From: Kosakonia sacchari SP1
GTDB taxonomy: Bacteria > Pseudomonadota > Gammaproteobacteria > Enterobacterales > Enterobacteriaceae
Direction of reading: 5' to 3'
DNA length: 64,000 nt
Assembly (NCBI RefSeq): GCF_000300455.3
Contig: NZ_CP007215.2
Coordinates: 372,001-436,000, forward strand
Shown: positions 29,610 through 37,615 of the stretch, in pieces
Position numbering within the stretch: the stretch's first letter is position 1
How the letters are laid out: each line of letters begins with the position of its first letter
Program-made: the position numbers and the translations under genes
Notes under the pieces: generated by a model
Seen by the model: only the letters and a program-made list of their open reading frames with translations
The model's database searches: none
What the model was told of the DNA's origin: nothing

Positions 29610-31265
29610 ATGTTATCTGGGCAAACGCCAGCACAGGTATGGAACACGCGGCGCAGCGAGAAACAGCGCCGCCTGGCGTCCATTCCCGTGCAGGGCAAGG
29701 TACTGCCGACCGGCGACCTTGTCGCCATGCTGGAAAAACTGATTGCACCGGGCGACCGCGTGGTGCTGGAAGGGAACAATCAAAAACAGGCGGATTTCCT
29801 CTCGCGAACACTTGCCGAAGTCAACCCGCAGAAAGTCCACGACCTGCATATGATTATGCCGAGCGTCGGGCGCAGCGAACACCTTGATATCTTCGAAAAG
29901 GGCATCGCCCGCAAGCTGGATTTCTCCTTCTCAGGCACCCAAAGCTTGCGCATCTCGCAACTGCTGGAAGATGGCCTGCTGGAAATCGGCGCGATCCACA
30001 CCTATATCGAGCTTTACTCCCGCCTGTATGTGGATCTCTGCCCGAATGTGGCGCTGATTGCCGGTTATAAAGCGGACCGCAAAGGCAACCTCTACACCGG
30101 CCCAAGTACCGAAGATACCCCGGCGCTGGTGGAAGCCGCCGCCTTCCGCGACGGCATCGTTATCGCTCAAGTCAACGAACTGGTGGATGACGAATGCGAC
30201 CTGCCGCGCGTGGATATTCCCGGTTCCTGGATCGACTACGTGGTAGTCGCTGACAAACCGTTCTTTATCGAGCCGCTGTTTACCCGCGACCCGCGCCTCA
30301 TCAAGCAAGAACACATCCTGATGGCGATGATGGCGATCAAAGGCATCTACGCCGAGCATCAGGTGCAGTCGCTCAACCACGGTATCGGCTTTAACACCGC
30401 AGCCATCGAATTGCTGCTGCCGACCTACGGTGAGCAGCTCGGTCTGAAAGGTAAAATCTGTAAACACTGGACGCTGAACCCGCACCCGACGTTGATCCCG
30501 GCGATTGAAAGCGGTTGGGTGGAAAGTGTGCACTGCTTCGGCGGCGAGTTGGGGATGGAAGAGTACATCCGTGCCCGCCCGGACGTGTTTTTCACCGGTT
30601 CCGACGGTTCCATGCGTTCCAATCGCGCGTTCTGCCAGTTAGCAGGTCAGTACGCGGTCGATATGTTTATCGGCTCGACGTTACAAGTCGATGGCCTGGC
30701 GAACTCTTCCACGGTGACACGCGGTCGTCTTTCGGGCTTTGGTGGCGCGCCAAACATGGGGCACGACCCGCACGGTCGCCGCCACGCAACACTGGCCTGG
30801 CTGAACATGATCACCGAACCTGATCCGATGCAGCGCGGTAAAAAACTGGTGGTGCAGATGGTGGAAACCTTCCAGGCCGGTGCGAAACCGACATTCGTGG
30901 AAAAACTCGATGCCGTGGACGTGGCGAAAACCTCCGGCATGCCGCTGGCGCCGGTGATGATTTATGGCGATGACGTGACGCACGTGCTGACCGAAGAGGG
31001 GATTGCTTACCTCTATCGCGCTGAAAGTCTTGAAGAGCGCCGGGCGATGGTCGCGGCGGTGGCGGGGATCACCGATATCGGTCTGGGTGTTGACGCCAAA
31101 CGTGTCGCCCAGCTTCGCCAGAGCGGCAAAGTGGTCTATCCGGAAGATATGGGCATTCGCCGCACTGACGCCACCCGGTCGTTGCTGGCGGCCAGCAGCG
31201 TCGCGGATCTGGTTGAGTGGTCGGGCGGTCTTTACAACCCACCTGCGAAATTCCGGAGCTGGTAA
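29610..31265 (+). CDS. mdcA: malonate decarboxylase alpha subunit (acetyl-S-ACP:malonate ACP transferase)
   Basis: Exchanges acetate for malonate on the MdcC acyl carrier protein, the first half of the biotin-independent malonate decarboxylase cycle. It has 551 residues, the Klebsiella MdcA length. Characteristic stretches are WNTRRSEKQRRLASIPVQGK at the N-terminus, MIMPSVGRSEHLDIFEKGIA, a CoA-transferase-like core, and GFGGAPNMGHDPHGRRHAT near residue 375. The ATG follows ggaggttaata. Its TAA overlaps the mdcB ATG by one base (TAATG). First gene of mdcABCDEFGH. Confidence 0.96.
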   Translation: MLSGQTPAQVWNTRRSEKQRRLASIPVQGKVLPTGDLVAMLEKLIAPGDRVVLEGNNQKQADFLSRTLAEVNPQKVHDLHMIMPSVGRSEHLDIFEKGIARKLDFSFSGTQSLRISQLLEDGLLEIGAIHTYIELYSRLYVDLCPNVALIAGYKADRKGNLYTGPSTEDTPALVEAAAFRDGIVIAQVNELVDDECDLPRVDIPGSWIDYVVVADKPFFIEPLFTRDPRLIKQEHILMAMMAIKGIYAEHQVQSLNHGIGFNTAAIELLLPTYGEQLGLKGKICKHWTLNPHPTLIPAIESGWVESVHCFGGELGMEEYIRARPDVFFTGSDGSMRSNRAFCQLAGQYAVDMFIGSTLQVDGLANSSTVTRGRLSGFGGAPNMGHDPHGRRHATLAWLNMITEPDPMQRGKKLVVQMVETFQAGAKPTFVEKLDAVDVAKTSGMPLAPVMIYGDDVTHVLTEEGIAYLYRAESLEERRAMVAAVAGITDIGLGVDAKRVAQLRQSGKVVYPEDMGIRRTDATRSLLAASSVADLVEWSGGLYNPPAKFRSW

Positions 31266-32122
31266 TGAAACTTCTGCCACGGATTGACGCTGAAGGCGGT
31301 GCCGAATGGTTGGCGCGAACCGCCACACTGTGTCTGATTGACGAAGCACGATTAAGCCCGAAGCCCGGTCTGGTGGACAGCCGGGGGAGCGGCGCGCATC
31401 ACGATTTAACGCTCGAACTGATGGAGCGTTCCGCGCACAGCCTTACCCCCACGTTTCAGGCGCTGGCGCAACAAAGCTGGCGGCGGCCAGCGGATGTGGC
31501 GCTCAGACAAACCATCGGGCGATTAGGTCGGGAAGGTGAGCAGCAGATGATGGCCGCCACCGGTGGCGTGAATACCCATCGCGGTGCGATCTGGGCATTA
31601 GGGTTGCTGGTGAGCGCAGTCGCCATGTCCGGCGGTAGCGCACCGGCACAGGATATTGCCGCCACGGCCGCAAAGCTGGCGCAACTGCCGGATGACGCTG
31701 CACCGAAGCTGTTCAGTAAAGGGCTGCGCGCCACGCACCGTTACCGGGTACCGGGCGCGCGTGAAGAGGCGCAGCAAGGCTTTCCGCACATTATCAAGCT
31801 GGCGTTGCCGCAGTTGCAGCACAGCCGCCTGCACGGTAGCAGCGAAGCGCAGGCCAGGCTTGATGCGTTGATGGCCATCATGACCTCGCTCAGCGATACC
31901 TGCGTGCTTTCCCGCGCGGGGCTCGAAGGTCTGGAGGCGATGCGCCTGGGGGCGAGCGCGGTGCTGCAAGCCGGTGGCGTTGCGTCAAAGGCCGGTCAGC
32001 AAGCGTTAGCCGAACTGGATGCGCGGATGCTGGCGCTGAACGCGTCGCCGGGCGGCGCGGCAGATTTACTCGCGGCGACACTGTTTCTCGATCGCATGAC
32101 CACGCCTTATTTAGCGAATTAA
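31265..32122 (+). CDS. mdcB: triphosphoribosyl-dephospho-CoA synthase
   Basis: Makes 2'-(5''-triphosphoribosyl)-3'-dephospho-CoA from ATP and dephospho-CoA, the precursor of the MdcC prosthetic group (CitG/MdcB family). It has 285 residues. Family motifs include EARLSPKPGLVDSRGSGAHHD near residues 26-46, GGVNTHRGAIWALGLL and VPGAREEAQQGFPHI. I chose ATG 31265, which overlaps the mdcA stop; a start 16 codons upstream lies inside mdcA. It should act with MdcG. Confidence 0.95.
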   Translation: MKLLPRIDAEGGAEWLARTATLCLIDEARLSPKPGLVDSRGSGAHHDLTLELMERSAHSLTPTFQALAQQSWRRPADVALRQTIGRLGREGEQQMMAATGGVNTHRGAIWALGLLVSAVAMSGGSAPAQDIAATAAKLAQLPDDAAPKLFSKGLRATHRYRVPGAREEAQQGFPHIIKLALPQLQHSRLHGSSEAQARLDALMAIMTSLSDTCVLSRAGLEGLEAMRLGASAVLQAGGVASKAGQQALAELDARMLALNASPGGAADLLAATLFLDRMTTPYLAN

Positions 32123-32131
32123 GAGGAAGTT

Positions 32132-32431
32132 ATGGAACACATTACGATAACCGTGCCTGCTGGCCGCGTTTTACGCGGTAAAGCGCTGGCGGGCGTTGTG
32201 GGCTCCGGGGATATGGAGGTGTTATTCACCGCCGACCAGGGGCAAACACTGACAATTGAGATCACCACCTCCGTGGATAACAGCCGTGGACGCTGGGAAG
32301 CGCTGTTCAACCGTCTCGGTCTGGTAAGCACGCTGCCTGCGGGCCAGCTTGTGATCCACGATTTCGGCGCGACGCCCGGTGTGGCGCGCATCCGTATCGA
32401 ACAGGTATTCGAAGAGGTGAGCTATGCGTGA
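32132..32431 (+). CDS. mdcC: malonate decarboxylase acyl carrier protein (delta subunit)
   Basis: 99-residue carrier that holds the acetyl/malonyl thioester on phosphoribosyl-dephospho-CoA. The attachment serine is Ser25 in VVGSGDMEV, as in Klebsiella MdcC. The ribosome site aagaggaagtt precedes ATG 32132. It overlaps mdcD by 8 bases. Unrelated in sequence to fatty-acid ACP. Confidence 0.95.
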   Translation: MEHITITVPAGRVLRGKALAGVVGSGDMEVLFTADQGQTLTIEITTSVDNSRGRWEALFNRLGLVSTLPAGQLVIHDFGATPGVARIRIEQVFEEVSYA

Positions 32432-33260
32432 CGATCACAGTTTTATCGAACTCAAAGCGCGCCAACGCGCACAGGCGCTGCTCGATGACGGCAGCTATCG
32501 CGAATTACTCGACCCGTTTGAAGGCATCATTTCGCCGTGGTTAGGCCCGCAGGGCATTGTGCCGCAGGCCGATGACGGCATGGTGGTCGCCAAAGGCACC
32601 ATCAACGGCCAACCTGCTGTGGTTGTCGCGATTGAAGGTGCGTTCCAGGGCGGCAGCATGGGCGAAGTCTCCGGCGCGAAAATGGCGGCGGCACTTGAGC
32701 TGGCGGCGGAAGATAACCGTAACGGCATTCCGACTCAGGCGGTGCTGTGCCTTGAAACCGGCGGCGTGCGTTTGCAGGAAGCGAACCTTGGGCTGGCGGC
32801 GATTGCTGATATTCACGCGGCAATTGTTGACCTGCGCCGCTACACGCCGGTTATCGGCATCGTTGCCGGTACGGTTGGCTGCTTTGGCGGGATGTCTATC
32901 GCCGCTGCGCTCTGTAGTTACCTGATTGTGACGCGCGAAGCGCGTCTTGGTCTGAACGGCCCGCAGGTTATTGAACAGGAAGCCGGGATTGAAGAGTACG
33001 ACTCCCGCGACCGTCCGTTTATCTGGAGCATGACCGGCGGCGAAGTGCGGTATCGCAGCGGGCTGGTGGATGCGCTGGTGGGCGACGGCATCCATGCGGT
33101 GAAACAGGCGATGAATGAGGCGATTGCCAAAGGCGTCCCTGCTAAACATCGCACCGATAACTACGACGATTATCTGCAACGTCTGACCCACTTCGACACC
33201 CGCAAACAAGCGGATGCCGAACAGATCAGCGCGTTGTTTGCCGGGGAGGGTAAAGCATGA
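32424..33260 (+). CDS. mdcD: malonate decarboxylase beta subunit
   Basis: With MdcE it decarboxylates malonyl-S-MdcC to acetyl-S-MdcC. It has a carboxyltransferase (crotonase-type) fold of 278 residues, related to acetyl-CoA carboxylase beta. Visible regions are FEGIISPWLGPQGIVPQ, AIEGAFQGGSMGEVSGAKMA and GIVAGTVGCFGGMSIAAA. It overlaps both mdcC (8 bases) and mdcE (4 bases), keeping subunit ratios coupled. Confidence 0.95.
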   Translation: MRDDHSFIELKARQRAQALLDDGSYRELLDPFEGIISPWLGPQGIVPQADDGMVVAKGTINGQPAVVVAIEGAFQGGSMGEVSGAKMAAALELAAEDNRNGIPTQAVLCLETGGVRLQEANLGLAAIADIHAAIVDLRRYTPVIGIVAGTVGCFGGMSIAAALCSYLIVTREARLGLNGPQVIEQEAGIEEYDSRDRPFIWSMTGGEVRYRSGLVDALVGDGIHAVKQAMNEAIAKGVPAKHRTDNYDDYLQRLTHFDTRKQADAEQISALFAGEGKA

Positions 33261-34057
33261 GTACGACAGTAAGCCGCGGCGCGTTATGGCTGGAAAAACT
33301 GGCGCCGAATGCAACACGTCTGAGCGGGCTGTGCCCGTCCGTGCAGGCAGCCGATGGCAAGGTTAACGGCGAAGCCGTGCGTTTTATCGCCGTGGTGCCG
33401 GATGCCAACAACCATTATCCGCGTGCGGCAAAAGGTGAGGTCGGTCTGCTGGAGGGCTGGACGCTGGCGAAAGTGGTGAGTGAAACCGTTGCCGCCGATG
33501 CCAACAACAGCGTGAAGCGCCCCATCATTGCGGTGATTGATGTGCCAAGCCAGGCCTATGGTCGCCGCGAAGAAGCCTTTGGTATTCACCAGGCGCTAGC
33601 CGGTGCGGCTGCAGCTTACGCCAATGCGCGGCTGGCGGGACATCCGGTGATTGGTTTGATCGTCGGCAAAGCGATGTCCGGGGCGTTTCTGGCCCACGGC
33701 TACCAGGCAAACCGCCTGATTGCCTTTAACGACTCCGGTGTGCTGATCCACGCGATGGGCAAAGAGTCAGCGGCGCGCATTACGCTGCGTACCGTGGAGG
33801 CGCTGGAAAAACTGGCGGCCACCATTCCGCCAATGGCTTATGACATCAGTAACTACGCGACGCTGGGGCTGCTTTCTGAACTGCTGAATATCAGCAACCC
33901 GGACGCGCCCTCAGACGCTGATCTGGCGCAGGTGCAGAGCACATTGCACCAGGCCATCAATGACGCTCGTCAGGACACCACGTTGAAAAACCGTCTCGGT
34001 GCTGACAACCGCCGCAGCTCCGCTCTCGTGCGTGAACGCATGAAAGCGAGCTGGTAA
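33257..34057 (+). CDS. mdcE: malonate decarboxylase gamma subunit
   Basis: Partner of MdcD in the decarboxylase, 266 residues, alpha-type carboxyltransferase half. Recognisable pieces are VSRGALWLEKLAP at the start, AVIDVPSQAYGRREEAFGIHQALA, IGLIVGKAMSGAFLAHG and LIHAMGKESAARITLR. It starts on ATGA overlapping mdcD. A 121-base gap with a hairpin follows before mdcF, the only sizeable gap in the operon. Confidence 0.95.
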   Translation: MSTTVSRGALWLEKLAPNATRLSGLCPSVQAADGKVNGEAVRFIAVVPDANNHYPRAAKGEVGLLEGWTLAKVVSETVAADANNSVKRPIIAVIDVPSQAYGRREEAFGIHQALAGAAAAYANARLAGHPVIGLIVGKAMSGAFLAHGYQANRLIAFNDSGVLIHAMGKESAARITLRTVEALEKLAATIPPMAYDISNYATLGLLSELLNISNPDAPSDADLAQVQSTLHQAINDARQDTTLKNRLGADNRRSSALVRERMKASW

Positions 34058-34086
34058 GTAAAAAGAAACCTGCCAGATAGCAACGT

Positions 34087-34109
34087 ATGGGCGCGCACGT
34101 CGCGCTCAT
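34087..34109 (+). repeat. intercistronic hairpin between mdcE and mdcF
   Basis: atgggcgcg (34087-34095) and cgcgctcat (34101-34109) form a 9-bp stem with one G-T pair and a 5-base loop, in a 121-base gap. No T-run follows. It may mark a processing or attenuation point that lowers transporter expression relative to enzyme subunits. The rest of the gap shows nothing else. Confidence 0.5.
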
Positions 34110-34178
34110 GCGCTACTGAAAATAATAACCATCGCGCTAGTGCTATTTCTTTTCCTTTTAAAGGCTTACAGGTGATTT

Positions 34179-35138
34179 ATGACTTACGTAATTGTTCATG
34201 CCCTCGCACCGATATTCGTCATCATGTTGCTGGGTTTCTGGGCGGGAAAGGCCAAAATGGTCGACAACAAAAACGTCTCCCTGCTGAATATCTTTGTAAT
34301 GGATTTTGCCCTGCCCGCCGCGCTGTTTAGCGCCACAGTTCAGACGCCGTGGAGCGGGATCATCGCCCAGTCGCCGCTGATTGTGGTGCTGGTGCTCTCC
34401 ATGTGGATTACCTACGCCGCCATCTATTTTCTGGCGACGTCCGTATTCAAAAAATCGCCGCAGGATGCCGCCGTGCTGACGCTGACCGTCGCCCTGCCGA
34501 ACTACGCGGCTCTTGGCCTGCCGATTCTGGGCAGTGTGTTGGGGGAAGGCCCGTCGACCTCGCTTTCTGTTGCCGTTTCCATCGCCTGTGGTTCAGTGCT
34601 GATGACCCCGTTCTGCTTACTGATCCTTGAGCGTGAAAAAGCACGCGCTGCGGGCGGTAATACCGGTTCTACGCTGGCGATGCTGCCGGTGCTGATGTGG
34701 CGTTCGGTGAAAAAACCGATTGTCTGGGGGCCGCTGCTGGGTGTGGTGCTCTCCGCTATTGGCATTAAAATGCCGGAACTGGTGCTGGCTTCGATTAAAC
34801 CGCTGGGCCTTTCCGCTACGGCTGCGGCGCTGTTCCTTACCGGTGTGATCCTCTCGGCGCGAAAACTGGCGATTAACACCATGGTTATTTCTGCCACCAT
34901 CACCAAGCTGTTGATCCAACCGGCGATCGCATGGGGGATTGTGCTGGTGCTGGGTCTGCACGGCTCGGTGGCGATCACCGCGATTCTGATGATTGCGCTG
35001 GCTGCCGGTTTCTTCGGGGTGGTATTTGGTAACCGCTTTGGCGTGCAATCGCCGGATGCAGAAGCTGTACTGCTGTTGAGCTCTGTGCTCTGTATCCTGT
35101 CGCTGCCGCTGTTTATCTCGCTGACTTCAGGAATGTAA
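34179..35138 (+). CDS. mdcF: malonate transporter MdcF (auxin efflux carrier family)
   Basis: Inner-membrane carrier of the AEC family predicted to import malonate. It has 319 residues with about ten hydrophobic helices in two five-helix halves. Recognisable pieces are FVIMLLGFWAGKAKMVDNKN at the N-terminus, ALPNYAALGLPILGSVLG in the first half and NRFGVQSPDAEAVLLLSS near the end. It lies inside the mdc operon, 2 bases before mdcG. Direction of transport is inferred from context. Confidence 0.92.
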   Translation: MTYVIVHALAPIFVIMLLGFWAGKAKMVDNKNVSLLNIFVMDFALPAALFSATVQTPWSGIIAQSPLIVVLVLSMWITYAAIYFLATSVFKKSPQDAAVLTLTVALPNYAALGLPILGSVLGEGPSTSLSVAVSIACGSVLMTPFCLLILEREKARAAGGNTGSTLAMLPVLMWRSVKKPIVWGPLLGVVLSAIGIKMPELVLASIKPLGLSATAAALFLTGVILSARKLAINTMVISATITKLLIQPAIAWGIVLVLGLHGSVAITAILMIALAAGFFGVVFGNRFGVQSPDAEAVLLLSSVLCILSLPLFISLTSGM

Positions 35139-35140
35139 TT

Positions 35141-35761
35141 ATGACCACAACATTACGCCCGCACGATCTGCTCTGGCTTCGCGCACAGGATGCGCTGGAA
35201 GGGGTAACCGAACCCTGGGTTGCAGAGATCTGGCACGCTGGTTTACCGGTGGTGGTGCGGCGTGATGTTGCACAAGACGGTCGCATCCCCGTTGGCGTGC
35301 GCGGCCTGCGCCGCGACCAACGCGCGGCGGGGTGGGTAAAGCCTGAACAGGTAATCCGTGTGGTCTCACCCGAACAACTGGTCGCACCGCAAGAACTGCC
35401 GCGTTCGCCGTTTATCTCCCAACCGCCGGTACAACTGGCGCTGCAACTGGCGCAGTTTGCCTGGCCGTGGATATGGGGAATAACCGGTAGCACCGGTTAT
35501 GCGCTGGCGACCGGCATTCCGGTTATCCATGCGACCAGCGATCTCGACGTGCTGATCCGCGCACCGGAACCGCTCTCTACCCGCGATCTGGCCCGCTGGC
35601 AACAGCAACTTAGCGGCGGACTTTGCCGGGCGGATACCCAGGTAGAAACCCCAAACGGCGGCTTTGCCTTAGCCGAATGGCTACGCGACGGGCGAGTGAT
35701 GCTGAAAACCAACCACGGGCCGCGTCTGGTGAGCGACCCCTGGCAAAGGGAGGATTCATGA
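35141..35761 (+). CDS. mdcG: phosphoribosyl-dephospho-CoA transferase (holo-MdcC synthase)
   Basis: Transfers the prosthetic group made by MdcB onto Ser25 of MdcC (MdcG/CitX-type transferase), 206 residues. Family-specific pieces are RPHDLLWLRAQDALEG at the start, WGITGSTGYALATGIPVIHATSDLD with its conserved SDLD, and LKTNHGPRLVSDPW at the end. It overlaps mdcH by 4 bases (ATGA). Confidence 0.95.
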   Translation: MTTTLRPHDLLWLRAQDALEGVTEPWVAEIWHAGLPVVVRRDVAQDGRIPVGVRGLRRDQRAAGWVKPEQVIRVVSPEQLVAPQELPRSPFISQPPVQLALQLAQFAWPWIWGITGSTGYALATGIPVIHATSDLDVLIRAPEPLSTRDLARWQQQLSGGLCRADTQVETPNGGFALAEWLRDGRVMLKTNHGPRLVSDPWQREDS

Positions 35762-36660
35762 AGATCATCTTTACTTTTCCGGGGCAGGGGATACAACGCC
35801 CGGGAATGTTACACGCGCTTCCCGGCAGTGAAATGGATGAAGCCCGCGACATGTTGGGCGCGGAAATCGACACCCTTGATACCGCCGAATCGCTAAAGCA
35901 TACCCGTGCGGTACAACTGGCGCTGCTGATTGCCGGTGTCGCCTGGGCGCGTGAATTACAGCGACGCGGCGTGCGTGTTGATATCACCAGCGGCCTGTCG
36001 ATTGGCGCATATCCGGCGGCGGTGATCGCGGGCGCGCTCGATTTTCAGGATGCGCTGCGCCTGGTAGCCTTGCGCGGCGATTTGATGGAACAGGCGTATC
36101 CGTACGGTTACGGGCTGACGGCGATCATGGGGCTGACGTTGCCCACGGTGGAAACGCTGATCGAAGGCAGCGGAGCCTATATCGCTAATCTCAATGCCGA
36201 AACGCAGATTGTTATTGCCGGCAGCGATGAGGCGATGGCGCAGGTGGCGCAACGGGCATTAGCAAAAGGGGCCAGCAAGGCGCAGCGCCTCGCGGTCAGC
36301 GTACCTTCCCACTGTGCATTGCTGGAAAAACCCGCCGAAAAACTGGCGCAGGCGTTTGCAGATGTGACGCTCCGCCGCCCGCAGTGCGCTTATTTAAGCG
36401 GTAGTACCGGGCGCGTGTTATGGCAGCCGGAGAAAATCGCTGACGATCTGGCCTGGAATATGGCGCGCACCGTGCGCTGGCAGGAGGCGGTCGTTGCCGC
36501 TAATGAACGTGACGCGCGGCTGGCAATTGAAATGCCGCCGGGCGGTGTTCTGACCTGCCTGACCCGGCAAGCCGCGTGGAACGGCGAAAGCATTTCGCTG
36601 GAGCGCAGCGGTGTGGATGTGGCGGTGCATCTGGCGAATCGCCTCAGGATGCAGTCGTAA
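35758..36660 (+). CDS. mdcH: malonyl-CoA:acyl carrier protein transacylase MdcH (epsilon)
   Basis: FabD-like acyltransferase of 300 residues that primes MdcC with malonyl from malonyl-CoA. The N-terminus FTFPGQGIQRPGM holds the FabD-type GQG. The nucleophile Ser81 is in SGLSIGAYPAA (GxSxG type). VPSHCALLEKPAE carries the His region. I chose ATG 35758, overlapping the mdcG stop and preceded by gggagg; a longer frame beginning at 35623 runs through mdcG and is a shadow. The 3' end overlaps convergent mdcR by 17 bases. Confidence 0.95.
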   Translation: MKIIFTFPGQGIQRPGMLHALPGSEMDEARDMLGAEIDTLDTAESLKHTRAVQLALLIAGVAWARELQRRGVRVDITSGLSIGAYPAAVIAGALDFQDALRLVALRGDLMEQAYPYGYGLTAIMGLTLPTVETLIEGSGAYIANLNAETQIVIAGSDEAMAQVAQRALAKGASKAQRLAVSVPSHCALLEKPAEKLAQAFADVTLRRPQCAYLSGSTGRVLWQPEKIADDLAWNMARTVRWQEAVVAANERDARLAIEMPPGGVLTCLTRQAAWNGESISLERSGVDVAVHLANRLRMQS

Positions 36661-37588
36661 TGTTGTCTTGCAGGCTGCGGGCGTACATGCGGCCTTCCGC
36701 CGCCAGCGCCAGCAAGTTGGGATCGCGCTCGCGGTTGCGGGAAAAGACAATGGCGATCAACTGCTGCATTTGATACGGCTCGGCGAGGCGCAACATCTGC
36801 ACAGATCCTTCGTAGACTTTCTTCATCCTTCCCGGCATCAGCGTAAACCCGACGCCCGCCTGCACCAGGCTCAGCATGGAGAAGATGTCATTGACGCGTG
36901 TGACAATTTCCGGCTCAAAACCGGCGATATGAAATGCTTCCTGAAAACCGGCATAGGTGGCAAAGCCTTCAGCCAGCGAGACAAATTTTTGCGTGCGGTA
37001 GTCGCGCAGATCGGCCAGCGTATCGGTTTCAAGCGTGGCGCTCGCCGGTGCGGCAAGGAAGATGTCGTCATGAAACAGCGGCAGCACTTCGAGATTGTTG
37101 CGGTCGATTTCGCTTTCTGAAATAGAGATCAAAATCGCGTCGAGCCTGCTTTCCTCAAGCATCTGCAACAAAGTTTCATTTGAGCCCATCGTCAGATCCA
37201 TCTCCAGATCCGGACGCCGTAATTTCATTCCCATTATCAGGCGTGGTACGGTTTCCAGCGTCAGGGAGTAGAGCGTGCCAACGCGCAACCGCCCCTGGCC
37301 AACCCCGGCGGTTTTACGCGCTTCATCCAGCCCGCGCTCCATTAACTGCGTCACTTCCTGGCAATACTCCAGCAATGTCCACGCGGCAGGCAGCGGGATG
37401 AGATTACGACCTTTATGGGCAAACAGCGGGCAACGGACATTCTCTTCCAGCGTATGCAGCGCACGGTGTACGCTGACACCGCTGAGATTGAGCGCTTCGG
37501 CGGCGCGCGCAATATTGCCCTTTTCCATAAAGGCCATAAAGATAGCCAGCTTGCGAAACGTAATGTCGTTGGTGATATCCAGATTCAT
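36644..37588 (-). CDS. mdcR: LysR-family regulator of malonate utilisation
   Basis: 314-residue LysR-type regulator. The N-terminal winged helix-turn-helix (about 10-70) includes FRKLAIFMAFMEKGNIARAA and LSGVSVHRALHTLEE. The rest is the inducer-binding domain, which should sense malonate or a derivative. It is convergent with mdcH, overlapping by 17 bases, and starts only 27 bases after the yheS stop on the same strand, so it may be transcribed from yheS. The ATG at 37588 follows gagagagc. Confidence 0.93.
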   Translation of the reverse strand: MNLDITNDITFRKLAIFMAFMEKGNIARAAEALNLSGVSVHRALHTLEENVRCPLFAHKGRNLIPLPAAWTLLEYCQEVTQLMERGLDEARKTAGVGQGRLRVGTLYSLTLETVPRLIMGMKLRRPDLEMDLTMGSNETLLQMLEESRLDAILISISESEIDRNNLEVLPLFHDDIFLAAPASATLETDTLADLRDYRTQKFVSLAEGFATYAGFQEAFHIAGFEPEIVTRVNDIFSMLSLVQAGVGFTLMPGRMKKVYEGSVQMLRLAEPYQMQQLIAIVFSRNRERDPNLLALAAEGRMYARSLQDNITTAS

Positions 37589-37615
37589 AAGCTCTCTCGC
37601 CGCCGTTGTTGCCGG

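Noticed and set aside
29931-31349. Antisense frames within mdcA and mdcB
   Set aside because: No start context or family; mdcA and mdcB are complete on the plus strand.
23784-37615. Prophage or integrative element
   Set aside because: No integrase, transposase, structural phage gene, tRNA target or flanking direct repeats are visible. The genes are metabolic or stress modules in ordinary operons.
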